Assembly (NCBI GenBank): GCA_007125985.1
Contig: SLCE01000239.1
Span: 1 to 37,638 of the forward strand
Length of the DNA stretch: 37,638 bases
Direction: 5' to 3'
Source of the DNA: Ectothiorhodospiraceae bacterium
Lineage (GTDB): Bacteria; Pseudomonadota; Gammaproteobacteria; Nitrococcales; Aquisalimonadaceae
Part shown: in pieces, positions 18,786-29,574 of the stretch
Layout: every line of letters starts with the position of its first letter
How positions within the stretch are numbered: position 1 is the stretch's first letter
The notes under the pieces: generated by a model
Told to the model about the DNA's origin: nothing
Databases searched by the model: none
What the model saw: the letters and a program-made list of their open reading frames with translations, nothing else
Made by a program: the position numbers and the translations under genes

Positions 18786-20858
18786 ATGAGCGATACGGAT
18801 TTTCGTCGCCCGGAGCTGTTTCTCAACCGGCAGTTGAGCCTGCTTGAATTCAACGCCCGTGTGCTGGAGCAGGCGCGGGACCCACGGGTTCCGTTGCTGG
18901 AGCGGTTGCGCTTTCTCTGTATATCGAGCACCAATCTGGACGAATTCTTTGAGATCCGGGTCTCCGGGCTCAAACAGGCGGCGGAACTTGGCTCCACCCA
19001 GGCCGGAGCGGATAACCGCACACCGCAGGAGGTGTTGCGCCAGGTCAGTCAGCGGGCGCACACGCTGGTGGAGGCGCAGTACCAGGTGCTGAACTCGGTG
19101 CTGATTCCGGATCTGGCACGGGAGGATATCCGCTTCATCCGTCGCGGGGAGTGGAATGCGGCGCAACGGGGCTGGGTGCGGAACTATTTCGAACATGCGC
19201 TGCTGCCAGTGCTGAGCCCCTTGGGGCTGGACCCGGCCCACCCCTTCCCCCGCATACTCAACAAGAGCCTGAACTTCATCGTTCAACTGGAGGGGAAAGA
19301 TGCCTTCGGCCGCAACAGCGGGCTGGCCGTAGTCCAGGCCCCTCGCGCCCTCCCCCGCTTGATCCGCGTGCCATCGGAGCATGGCAGCGGCCCCAATGAT
19401 TTCGTGTTCCTGTCGTCGATCATCCATGCGCATGTGGATGACCTGTTTCCCGGCATGTCCATCAAGGGCTGCTATCAGTTCCGTGTGACCCGCAACAGCG
19501 ATCTGTACGTGGACGAGGAGGAAGTGGACGATCTGCTGGTGGCCATGGAGGGGGAACTGCAGTCCCGACGCTATGGCGATGCGGTTCGTCTGGAAGCGGC
19601 GGCCAACTGCCCGGAACGGCTGACCCGATTCCTGTTGCAGGAATTCGGGCTGGACGAAGACGATCTTTACCAGGTGGACGGTCCGGTGAATCTTAACCGG
19701 CTCATGGCCGTGGTGGACGGCGTGGACCGGCCGGACCTCACCTATCCCGGCTTCACCTCCAGCGTGCCGCCGGAACTGCAGCGCAACGCCGATATCTTTA
19801 AGCTGCTGCGCCAACGGCCGGTGTTGTTGCACCACCCGTTTCAGTCCTTCGCCCCGGTCATCGACTTCATCCGCCAGGCGGCTGGCGACCCCCACGTTCT
19901 CGCCATCAAACAGACCCTGTACCGCACCGGGCCGGATTCCGCCATCGTCGACGCCCTGGTGGACGCCGCGCGGGCCGGCAAGGAGGTCACGGTGGTTATC
20001 GAACTACGGGCCCGGTTCGATGAGGAAGCCAACATCCAGCTGGCGAACCGACTGCAGGATGCCGGCGCCCACGTGGTCTATGGGGTGGTGGGCCATAAGA
20101 CCCACGCGAAAATGGTGTTGGTGGTCCGCCGCGAGGGGGAACAGCTGCGGAACTACGTACACCTGGGAACAGGCAACTACCATTCCCGCACCGCCCGCCT
20201 GTACACGGACTACGGCCTACTCACGGCGGATACGGCCATGGGCGAGGACGTCCACCGCATTTTCCTGCAACTCACCAGCCTGGGCCGTGTGGCCCGGCTC
20301 AACACGCTGGTGGAATCACCGTTTACGCTGCACGAACGCATGCTGGCGCTGATCGAGCGGGAACAACGGCACGCCGAGGCCGGCCATGAAGCACGCATCA
20401 TCGTCAAGCTGAACAGCCTCACCGAGCCTCGGATTATCCAGGCCCTGTATGCAGCCTCCTCGGCCGGCGTGCATATAGACCTGATTGTGCGCGGGATGTG
20501 CTGCCTGCGCCCTGGCGTGCAGGGGGTCTCGGAGCGCATCCAGGTACGCTCCATTATCGGGCGGTTCCTGGAACACACCCGGGTCATGTATTTCCACAAT
20601 CATGGCGAGCCCGAGGTCTACCTGAGCAGTGCGGACTGGATGGAACGCAATTTCTTCAGACGGGTGGAAGTGGCCTTCACGGTGGACAATCCTGAACTGC
20701 GGCAACGGGTGATCGATGACCTGGACACCTACCTTGCGGACGACGCCCAGGCCTGGTTGCTGGACGCTGAAGGCACCTATCACCCCGCGGCGCCCCATAA
20801 GGAAACACCCACCAGTTCTCAGGCCATTCTGCTGAAGCGCCTGGCAGAACACGCCTGA
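18786..20858 (+). CDS. ppk: Polyphosphate kinase 1
   Basis: PPK1 builds inorganic polyphosphate from ATP. The 690 residues match E. coli (688). The N-terminal domain begins ELFLNRQLSLLEFNARVLEQ, followed by the head domain ending at SSTNLDEFFEIRVSGL-type sequence, and two phospholipase-D-like domains form the active site. The autophosphorylated histidine is H440 in GHKTHAKM, and the second essential histidine is H459 in VHLGTGNYH; their spacing of 19 is that of E. coli H435 and H454. GGAG lies 5 bases before the ATG. Two Pho-box-like sites upstream suggest induction on phosphate starvation. It faces ppx, only 12 bases away, so synthesis and breakdown genes are paired but separately transcribed. 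Confidence 0.98.
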   Translation: MSDTDFRRPELFLNRQLSLLEFNARVLEQARDPRVPLLERLRFLCISSTNLDEFFEIRVSGLKQAAELGSTQAGADNRTPQEVLRQVSQRAHTLVEAQYQVLNSVLIPDLAREDIRFIRRGEWNAAQRGWVRNYFEHALLPVLSPLGLDPAHPFPRILNKSLNFIVQLEGKDAFGRNSGLAVVQAPRALPRLIRVPSEHGSGPNDFVFLSSIIHAHVDDLFPGMSIKGCYQFRVTRNSDLYVDEEEVDDLLVAMEGELQSRRYGDAVRLEAAANCPERLTRFLLQEFGLDEDDLYQVDGPVNLNRLMAVVDGVDRPDLTYPGFTSSVPPELQRNADIFKLLRQRPVLLHHPFQSFAPVIDFIRQAAGDPHVLAIKQTLYRTGPDSAIVDALVDAARAGKEVTVVIELRARFDEEANIQLANRLQDAGAHVVYGVVGHKTHAKMVLVVRREGEQLRNYVHLGTGNYHSRTARLYTDYGLLTADTAMGEDVHRIFLQLTSLGRVARLNTLVESPFTLHERMLALIEREQRHAEAGHEARIIVKLNSLTEPRIIQALYAASSAGVHIDLIVRGMCCLRPGVQGVSERIQVRSIIGRFLEHTRVMYFHNHGEPEVYLSSADWMERNFFRRVEVAFTVDNPELRQRVIDDLDTYLADDAQAWLLDAEGTYHPAAPHKETPTSSQAILLKRLAEHA

Positions 20859-20870
20859 TCAGCCTTCTTC

Positions 20871-22382
20871 CTACTCCAGACGGAGCGCCATATCCACCGA
20901 TTGCAACCAGCCGGCCTCCTCGTCCAGCTCGGCAACCGTCAAGGGATGCGATTCCAGCCACTCACGGGGCAGGCGCAGCCTTAGCTCACCACCCCGCCAG
21001 TGCAACTGGAGCGCCGGCAACGGCTCTGCATGGCGGCCACGATGCAGGATCACCGCCAGCCGCAACAAGGCCGCCAGCCGCAACAACTCCGTGCGCCGTC
21101 CGGACGGAAAATCACTGAAATGATTCAGGCGGATTTTCCGCCGATGGCAGCGGATCAACCCGGCGGTTGCCGCCTGGTCCTGCCGTGAAAAACCGGCCAT
21201 ATCAGCATGGCGCACCACGTAGGCGCCATGTTTCTGGTACTGGGCATGGGCGATATCCAGGCCGATCTCATGGAGCAGCGCAGCCCAGCGCAATGGCCGA
21301 ACCTGCCATGATTCCAGATTCCAATCGTCGCGCACCTGCTCGAACAGGTATTCCGCCGTGGCAGCCACACGCGCCGCCTGCTCCACATCCACGTGGTAAC
21401 GGGCCTGCAGGGCGGTCACGGTCAGATCCCGCACATCGTCATTGCGTATCCGGCCCAGCAGGTCGTACAGCAGGCCTTCCCGGAGCGCACCATCCGACAC
21501 CTGCATATGATCGATATCCAGGGCCTCGAAAATTCCGGCCAACACCAGCGCCCCGCCGGCAAATACCGGCCGCCGCTCAGCACTAAGTCCCCGCAATTGC
21601 ACATTGTCGGAATGCCCCGCCCGCAACAGCGCCGCCTGCAGACGTTGCAGTGAATCCCGGCTGATTCCCCGCTCACTCCAGCCCTCTGCTTCCACCACGG
21701 ACTGTACCGCCCGCACGGTGCCGGAGGCGCCGACTGCCTGTTCCCAGCCGGCATGACGGTACGCCTGTTGAATCGGTTCCAGTTCCCTCAGCACCGCTCC
21801 GCGAAGCCGTTGCAGTCGCGCCGGCTCCAGGCGGCCTTCGGGCAGAAAGCGTCGGGTCATGCTCACACAACCCATGTGCAGGCTTTCCATCATCACGGGC
21901 CGGATTGACTCGCCGACAATCAGTTCGGTGCTGCCACCACCGATATCAATGACCAGCCGTGACCGACCGTGTTCTGGCAGCGTCTGGGCCACGCCCTGAT
22001 AGATCAGACGCGCCTCTTCATAACCGGAGACAATTTCGATGGGGTGCCCGATGGCGGCTTCCGCATCGGCCAGGAAGGCGGCGCCATCGCTCAAGTGCCG
22101 CAGTGTATTGGTACCCACCGCCCGCACGCTCCCGGGTGGAAGATCACGCAAACGCTGGCCGAAACGCTCCAGGCAGGCCAGCGCCCGCTCCCGGGCCTCC
22201 GGTTCGAGTTGGCCGCGAGAGTTCAGCCCGCCGGCGAGCCGAACCATCTCCTTGATTCGGTCCACCACCTGGAGCGCACCGTGGCGGTTGCTCGCGATGA
22301 CCAGGTGGAAGCTGTTGGAGCCCAGATCCACCGCAGCGACCAACTCCGGCTCACCTACGTGGCTGTTGAGCGGCGGTTGCAT
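20871..22382 (-). CDS. ppx: Exopolyphosphatase (Ppx/GppA family)
   Basis: Ppx removes terminal phosphate from polyphosphate. The 503-residue protein has the ASKHA-type fold: the phosphate loop AAVDLGSNSFHLVIAS near residues 16-31, the second loop LVIDIGGGSTELIVGE near 143-158, and a C-terminal HD-like region from about 320 onward with LRWAALLHEIGLDIAH. Length and C-terminal extension fit full-size Ppx (513 in E. coli) or GppA (494); the position beside ppk favours Ppx, but guanosine pentaphosphate hydrolysis cannot be excluded. Its ATG shares one base with the sixA stop (TGATG), so it is probably translated by coupling. Confidence 0.94.
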   Translation of the reverse strand: MQPPLNSHVGEPELVAAVDLGSNSFHLVIASNRHGALQVVDRIKEMVRLAGGLNSRGQLEPEARERALACLERFGQRLRDLPPGSVRAVGTNTLRHLSDGAAFLADAEAAIGHPIEIVSGYEEARLIYQGVAQTLPEHGRSRLVIDIGGGSTELIVGESIRPVMMESLHMGCVSMTRRFLPEGRLEPARLQRLRGAVLRELEPIQQAYRHAGWEQAVGASGTVRAVQSVVEAEGWSERGISRDSLQRLQAALLRAGHSDNVQLRGLSAERRPVFAGGALVLAGIFEALDIDHMQVSDGALREGLLYDLLGRIRNDDVRDLTVTALQARYHVDVEQAARVAATAEYLFEQVRDDWNLESWQVRPLRWAALLHEIGLDIAHAQYQKHGAYVVRHADMAGFSRQDQAATAGLIRCHRRKIRLNHFSDFPSGRRTELLRLAALLRLAVILHRGRHAEPLPALQLHWRGGELRLRLPREWLESHPLTVAELDEEAGWLQSVDMALRLE

Positions 22383-22888
22383 CAGCCTGCGGAATCGATG
22401 GGGGGACGCCCGAGTTGTGATGGGGACAGCAGCCAGCGCAGCAGCCCCTGCCCGGCGGTCGCACGACCACCAAACTCCACCAGCGCGGCCCCGGTTTTCT
22501 TGAACGTCATCATACGTTGCGGCACCCCCGCCATGGCCAATCCGGCCAACAGCGGCAGATGGGGTTCATGACCGACCAGCATCACCAGTTCCGCATCCTG
22601 CTGCGCCACCCAGTCCAGCGCTTCCGCCGGGTCCCGCTCCGGTGTCAGGCAATCCAGTTCCACCCGGCGCGCGGCATGCAGGTGCTCATTGAGTATGTCC
22701 GCGGTCTGCAACGCACGGACGTAGGGGCTGGAAGCCAGCAGACCCACGGGGCCCAGCAAGGCCGCCAGGCCACGGGCGGCCTTCTCCGTCTTCTTGCGTC
22801 CTTTCTCGGTCAGCGCGCGCGCCGCGTCCGTGATGCCGTCGCCGGCTTCCTCGGCCAGCCCATGTCGCACCAGTACCACCCGTTGCAT
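22382..22888 (-). CDS. sixA: Phosphohistidine phosphatase SixA
   Basis: SixA belongs to the histidine phosphatase (RHG) family and removes phosphate from histidines of signalling or PTS proteins; E. coli SixA acts on ArcB and NPr. The 168-residue protein starts MQRVVLVRHGLAEEAGDG with H9 as nucleophile and carries the second histidine in LVGHEPHLPLLAG. The frame is open well upstream, over the start of typA, but the family begins at the ATG at 22888, which has GGGGAA 5 bases before it. Its stop overlaps ppx. A -10-like TATAGT lies 34-39 bases before the start, so sixA-ppx is likely one transcript. Confidence 0.93.
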   Translation of the reverse strand: MQRVVLVRHGLAEEAGDGITDAARALTEKGRKKTEKAARGLAALLGPVGLLASSPYVRALQTADILNEHLHAARRVELDCLTPERDPAEALDWVAQQDAELVMLVGHEPHLPLLAGLAMAGVPQRMMTFKKTGAALVEFGGRATAGQGLLRWLLSPSQLGRPPIDSAG

Positions 22889-22921
22889 GTCCGTTCCCCG
22901 GTTGTCGGATTGATCGCTGGC

Positions 22922-22927
22922 ACTATA
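22922..22927 (-). promoter_or_regulatory. Candidate -10 element for sixA-ppx
   Basis: TATAGT on the minus strand (22927-22922) matches 5 of 6 consensus positions and would give a leader of about 28 bases with a GGGGAA site. The -35 region is poor. On the plus strand the overlapping TATACC (22924-22929) with TTGTCG 16 bases upstream could serve typA, with a leader of about 150 bases. Confidence 0.35.
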
Positions 22928-23084
22928 CCGCGAAGCAGCAGGACGCGTAAGCGGCGGAATCCGCGTCAAATTCGCCGTTGTAATAGATGCCAACTGGCTG
23001 GATAATGCGCGCGACTCTCCCTTCCCGGGAAACATCCTGATCCATTCGCGCACCCGCGCCCGCTTCGCAACCTCGGATTCTGAC

Positions 23085-24908
<1,824 letters not shown>

Positions 24909-24916
24909 TCAGCTCT

Positions 24917-24958
24917 GCTGCTTCCCGCTGGAGTCCAACGATGCTTGCGGGAAGCAGC
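24917..24958. repeat. 12-base perfect inverted repeat between typA and ygjP
   Basis: GCTGCTTCCCGC (24917-24928) and GCGGGAAGCAGC (24947-24958) pair perfectly around an 18-base loop. Neither strand has a T run after the stem, so it is not a standard rho-independent terminator. Its place between two convergent stops suggests a role in ending or stabilising transcripts. Confidence 0.7.
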
Positions 24959-24976
24959 ACCCTTCCCGTCCTCTGT

Positions 24977-25696
24977 TCACGGTTCGATCCCCCAGCGGCG
25001 CTGGTGTGCCTCTAGTGCCTGCTCGCGACGGCGCCAATCCGGCTGCACACGATCCATCAGCGCGTGGAATGACGGACCGTGATGGAATTCCCGCAAATGG
25101 CACAATTCGTGAACCACGACGAAATCGATGCACTCCAGCGGGGCCCGAATCAGCCACAGATTGAGATTCACGCCCCCACGGCTGGAACAACTGCCCCAGC
25201 GGCTGCGCATGGCCCGCACCTTCAGGGCCGGGCGGCGCCCCTCGGCCAGCGGGATAGCCGGAAACCAGCGGTCAATGCGGTCCTCGAACACCGCACCCGC
25301 TTCACGGCGTAACCATCCACGATACGCCCGCTCTACCGCTTCGGGATTCCCCGGCGCACGCACCTGAAGCCGCAGCTTGTCACCGTGTATGCGCGACCCA
25401 CCCGGAACCCCAAGACTTGGTTCCAGACGGATCTCACGGCCCAGATGCGGGTGCACCGCGCCGGCGTGGAAACCCGCTCGCTCCGGTGCCGGCGGCGCCG
25501 TCGCCAGGGCTTGCCTCAGCCATCCCTGGCGCTCGCGGATGAACCCCTCCACCGTTGCCGGCGGGGTTCCATGGGGCGCGCGGGCCTCGATGCGTCCACC
25601 CGGGAACACGTACAGGGCCAGAGTGCGCCGCCGTGTGTATCGCAGCGTGTACGGGTAGACGCCATGCACTGTGCGGACGTGATACTGGTGTCCCAT
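24977..25696 (-). CDS. ygjP: YgjP-type metallohydrolase (COG1451, SprT/M48-like)
   Basis: The 239-residue protein has the YgjP signature: RAMRSRWGSCSSRGGVNLN near residues 161-179, then the zinc motif HELCHLREFHHGPSFH, with H196, E197, H200 and H206 as ligands and catalytic base. No signal peptide is present, so it is cytoplasmic. The family is annotated as M48-like metal-dependent hydrolase; E. coli YgjP has been linked to UTP pyrophosphatase activity, while a protease function is only presumed from the motif. Its ATG shares one base with the tamB stop (TGATG), placing it last in the CYTH-to-ygjP series. The tail after FHALMDRVQPDWRRRE is typical. Confidence 0.88.
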   Translation of the reverse strand: MGHQYHVRTVHGVYPYTLRYTRRRTLALYVFPGGRIEARAPHGTPPATVEGFIRERQGWLRQALATAPPAPERAGFHAGAVHPHLGREIRLEPSLGVPGGSRIHGDKLRLQVRAPGNPEAVERAYRGWLRREAGAVFEDRIDRWFPAIPLAEGRRPALKVRAMRSRWGSCSSRGGVNLNLWLIRAPLECIDFVVVHELCHLREFHHGPSFHALMDRVQPDWRRREQALEAHQRRWGIEP

Positions 25697-28600
25697 CAGA
25701 ATTCAAAGCTGTAAAGCAGATCCAGCGCGCTTTCCAGCCCGGCCACAGCCTGAAGGTACAGATTCCGGGCCAGACGGTAGCGCAGCGTGATCTCGTTGCC
25801 GGGCTGGAAGACGCCCACTCCGTAACTGATGAACAGATTGGAGCTGAGCTGACCACTGACAACGAACTGGGTGTCGTCCCCCTCACCCTCGGTGTCGATC
25901 TGGAAATCCTCGATGCCCAGGCCTTCGGCAACCGCAGTGGCATATCCGCCGCCGCCGGCAATTCCCAAGGCCAGCGCCGCCTGCGCCATCATGTTGCCGC
26001 CATCCGGGCCGGACTCGCCAATGGGCCGGCCGAGAATAATGTAGGACAGGACATCGTCATCCGACATGGCCGGTTCCGAAAACAGGCTCACGCGCGGGGA
26101 TTCAGGCCGCCCCTCGATACGCAGGCCGGCCACCACGGTGGTGGTCTGGGCCGAGCCCGGTGCGCTGCGCGTGACCTCCCGCACGGCCTCCACGTAGATT
26201 TCCGGTGAATCAATAGGCCCGGCGAACAGGAATTGCCCTTCCCGGATACGCAGGCGCTGGCCGTAGGCCCGATAGCCACCATCCAGGATGCGCACCTCAC
26301 CGTTGGCCTGAAGCACGCCGTCGTCCACCTGGCGGACCCGCAGCTGACCGGTTACCCGCCCCGTGAGTCCGAAACCGGAGAACTCGATCCGATTTCCCAG
26401 AATCACTTCGATGTCCGTGTTCACCGCCCAGCCGGGCGGTGCCTCAAGTTCCTCCGGCAACGGGATGTCAGCGGTGATTTCCTCGTCCACGAAGACCACG
26501 TCCGAGGAAACACCCACGGTACCCTCGGGCAGTCGCTGAATCACAATCTCGCCGCGCGGCACGGTCACGGAACCGGTGAGGTTGATTTGCCCGGGCTCCA
26601 CCCGCAGCAACAGATCTGGGCTCACCCGCAACGTCACCATATCCTCATAGGCTGCTTCCAGGCGGTCACCTTCCAGGCCAAGCTGTAGCCGCCAGGCGCC
26701 CCCTCTCCATTGCGCCTCACCGCTGAGCTGCGCCTCGCCGGCGCCACTCCGGAAGCTGCCAGCGATGTCGGCACGATCACCGGCCACATCCACCTGGAGC
26801 CCGATCTCGGAAATCGTCACCGGCAATGCCAGTGGCTCCACCAGCCCGGCCTCCAACTGCAACTGTCCCTGTACCACCGGATCATCCAGCGTACCGGCCA
26901 GATTCGCCTCCGCGTTCACTTTCCCCTCCAGGCGACGAAGGTCCGGGAAGAACGGCGCCGCGACGCCCACATTGAGGCCGGTCAGGCGCAGCCGGCCGTC
27001 CATTGCCCCAAGGCTTCCATCCCCGCCCACGGCCACGGTGGCTTCCACATCCGCCGTGCCGATTCCATCCGAGCGCAGGTCAAGCAGCAGTTCCAGCCGC
27101 TCGGCGTCCAGCGTCAGTTGCGCCTCCAACGTATCCAGTTCCAGTGCCGCCACAATTTCCGGGTCGTCCGGATCGGTCATTTCCGCGCGCCCATCCCGTA
27201 TACGTACTGACGCATCCACACGGGGCAACGGCGTTCCGCCCCAGCGGGCATCCGCAGCGGCCTCAATGCTGCCGCTCAGGCGCAGTTCCTCCGGCAGCCA
27301 GGGGTTGAGCCAGTCCAGTTCGTAACCGGCGAGCTCAAAGCCGGCAACACCGGCGGCCCCGACGGTCAGCGTGTCCTCGGCACACAGGCGGGCGGTACGA
27401 TAGCCCCAGCAATGTGCCCCCAGGGTCACATCCTTGGACTCCGGCCGGTAGGCCGCCGCCATCGGCGCCTCCAGCTCCCAGGCCATGCCTGCGCCGTCCA
27501 ACGCGGCGCTGCTGAGCTCCCCCGCCCAGGCCAAATCGTCCGACAGAGCACCTTGCACCAGCAGTTCCAGCTCGACCGGCGCACCCAGCAGGGACAGGGC
27601 GAGCCTGTGGGCCTGGCGTGTCCCGTCCAGTTCGAGGGTCAAGGCGTCCGCCGCGACGTCCGCCTCTGGGGCTTGCAGGCCCCGCAGATCCACCTGCAGC
27701 CGGCTTTCCGCCTCACCCAGCGACGCGATTCTGGCGGTCACCGCAAGCTCCGCAAGACGAGCAAGCTCTCCGTAGGCGAGTTCTCCGGCCTCCAGATCGA
27801 GGTCCACATCCGGCGCCGTCAGTGGCCCTTCCACCCGAAGGCGCCCGGTTGCCCGCCCTGAAGCCTGGGGCAGCACGGCAGCGAAGTCCGGTACGCTGAA
27901 CTCGGCCTCCAGCTGCACCTGTTCATGAACACGACCGGAAACAGCGAGATTGGCCAGCCCCGCATCCAGTGCCAGGCCGTCAATCAGCCAGCCCTCATCG
28001 GGACGATGCCGGACCACGCCGTCCAGCAGCAACTGCAGATCTTCCCGGGGAATACGCGCCTGCAGGCGCTCAATCTCCACATCCAGCTCCAGTCGTTCCC
28101 CGTCCAGCACTCCCCGGGTACGCAGTTCCCCGGCAATACCATCGGGGGCCTCGGGATGGAGGGGCACCGCGTTGATGCCTTCCATTCGCAACCAGGCATC
28201 CCAACGGATCGCCTCGTCCCAGCCCAGCTGTGCCGAGGCCTCCAGATATCCCTCCAGCGCATCAACCCGGAATAGTTCCAGCTCCGCACCGCGGAAATCC
28301 CCGTCGCCCCGGGCCGTGATCCGCCCATCCGGAATATCTTCGCCGCTCAGATCAACATTCAAATCGAGCCTGTAGCCATACAGGTCCCCCTCCAGCCACA
28401 GCCTGCCCTGCTCAGACCGGAACTCCGCCGGCTCCAGAATCGGCCAGCGCAGATCCGACCAGCTGATATCCAGGCCATGGGCCAGTTCCGGGTGCAAGGC
28501 TGCAAGGTGCCCCTCCACCCGGATCTCCCCGGGGCCGGAGGCATTCAGCCGCAGTTCCAGATCCGCGAGCGAATTCCAGGCCGCCAACTCGAGTCGGAGA

Positions 28601-29574
28601 TCACCGATACCAGGCAACTCCCTGGCGTCCAGCCGGAGTTCCACGTCCAGGGGATAGTCATCCTCCAGGCGCACCTGACCGTCGGCGTGCAGATGCAGCT
28701 GCGGATGTATCAACTCCATCTCGCGCAGCCGCAGCCGACGCTCCTGCAGGTTCGCGGAGAGAGTCAGGAGTTCAATGTGTTCCTCCCGATCATCCAGGTG
28801 CAATCGGGCGTCCTGCAGACGGAACGCCGTCAACTCCAGATCAATGGGTAGATCCACGGCGGGCAAGACAATGGGTTCGCGGTTCGCCGGATCCAGCAGG
28901 GCGGCGATATCCGGCAATTCCCCCGGGATTTCGGGCACAGGGGCCGGTGCCGAATCCGGTTCATCGTCGTCCAGCGTCACGCGGGCAACCAGCCCCTGCC
29001 AGTCCACCTGATTCAGTGTCAGCTCACGCCCGCGAAAGGATCCGCCCAGGGCCAGCCGCTGCCACGCGATCTGCTGCCCATCCACGTCCAGCGTCACGTT
29101 GTCCAGCCGCACAGCCGGGAAACCGATGGTGACCGGCAAATCGATGTCAGCGCGGCTGTCCGCGCCCGTCTCCTGCGGTGCGTCCTGATCGCCCGCGAGC
29201 GCCGCTGTGTCCACCTGCACCTGGACATCATCCGCATGAACCCGATCCACGCAGACGCGCAGATTCAGCAGACACACCAGATTCCAGCGCATGCCTGCCT
29301 GACCCACTTCCACGTCGATGCCTGTGTCCCGCCAGGACAGGGCCTGGATATCCAGGCCGTGCCACAGGCTGCCTCCCTGCACATCAAGCTGCAGACGCGG
29401 TTCCTCACTCATGGCACGCTCGGCCAGCCACTGTGCGCCGCTGGTGGTAAACACCAACCAGCCAAGCACAACAACCAGCGTCACCAGAAGGACGTAAACC
29501 AGCCGCAGGCCTTTGCCCGTAATCAACATCAGGCCGCGCGCCAGATACTTTGCCATGCGCCAGATCCGGTTCAT
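25696..29574 (-). CDS. tamB: Translocation and assembly module subunit TamB
   Basis: TamB spans the periplasm and works with TamA in outer-membrane protein insertion and, together with related AsmA-like proteins, in phospholipid transport. The 1292-residue protein has an N-terminal membrane anchor at about residues 24-43, then very long stretches of repeating beta strands, and the C-terminal TamB domain (DUF490), with RIEGRPESPRVSLFSEPAMS-type and VLSYIILGRPIGES-type sequences and a beta-rich ending LDLLYSFEF. E. coli TamB has 1259 residues. Its ATG overlaps the tamA stop by 4 bases, and its own stop overlaps ygjP. The arrangement indicates a single operon. Confidence 0.95.
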   Translation of the reverse strand: MNRIWRMAKYLARGLMLITGKGLRLVYVLLVTLVVVLGWLVFTTSGAQWLAERAMSEEPRLQLDVQGGSLWHGLDIQALSWRDTGIDVEVGQAGMRWNLVCLLNLRVCVDRVHADDVQVQVDTAALAGDQDAPQETGADSRADIDLPVTIGFPAVRLDNVTLDVDGQQIAWQRLALGGSFRGRELTLNQVDWQGLVARVTLDDDEPDSAPAPVPEIPGELPDIAALLDPANREPIVLPAVDLPIDLELTAFRLQDARLHLDDREEHIELLTLSANLQERRLRLREMELIHPQLHLHADGQVRLEDDYPLDVELRLDARELPGIGDLRLELAAWNSLADLELRLNASGPGEIRVEGHLAALHPELAHGLDISWSDLRWPILEPAEFRSEQGRLWLEGDLYGYRLDLNVDLSGEDIPDGRITARGDGDFRGAELELFRVDALEGYLEASAQLGWDEAIRWDAWLRMEGINAVPLHPEAPDGIAGELRTRGVLDGERLELDVEIERLQARIPREDLQLLLDGVVRHRPDEGWLIDGLALDAGLANLAVSGRVHEQVQLEAEFSVPDFAAVLPQASGRATGRLRVEGPLTAPDVDLDLEAGELAYGELARLAELAVTARIASLGEAESRLQVDLRGLQAPEADVAADALTLELDGTRQAHRLALSLLGAPVELELLVQGALSDDLAWAGELSSAALDGAGMAWELEAPMAAAYRPESKDVTLGAHCWGYRTARLCAEDTLTVGAAGVAGFELAGYELDWLNPWLPEELRLSGSIEAAADARWGGTPLPRVDASVRIRDGRAEMTDPDDPEIVAALELDTLEAQLTLDAERLELLLDLRSDGIGTADVEATVAVGGDGSLGAMDGRLRLTGLNVGVAAPFFPDLRRLEGKVNAEANLAGTLDDPVVQGQLQLEAGLVEPLALPVTISEIGLQVDVAGDRADIAGSFRSGAGEAQLSGEAQWRGGAWRLQLGLEGDRLEAAYEDMVTLRVSPDLLLRVEPGQINLTGSVTVPRGEIVIQRLPEGTVGVSSDVVFVDEEITADIPLPEELEAPPGWAVNTDIEVILGNRIEFSGFGLTGRVTGQLRVRQVDDGVLQANGEVRILDGGYRAYGQRLRIREGQFLFAGPIDSPEIYVEAVREVTRSAPGSAQTTTVVAGLRIEGRPESPRVSLFSEPAMSDDDVLSYIILGRPIGESGPDGGNMMAQAALALGIAGGGGYATAVAEGLGIEDFQIDTEGEGDDTQFVVSGQLSSNLFISYGVGVFQPGNEITLRYRLARNLYLQAVAGLESALDLLYSFEF

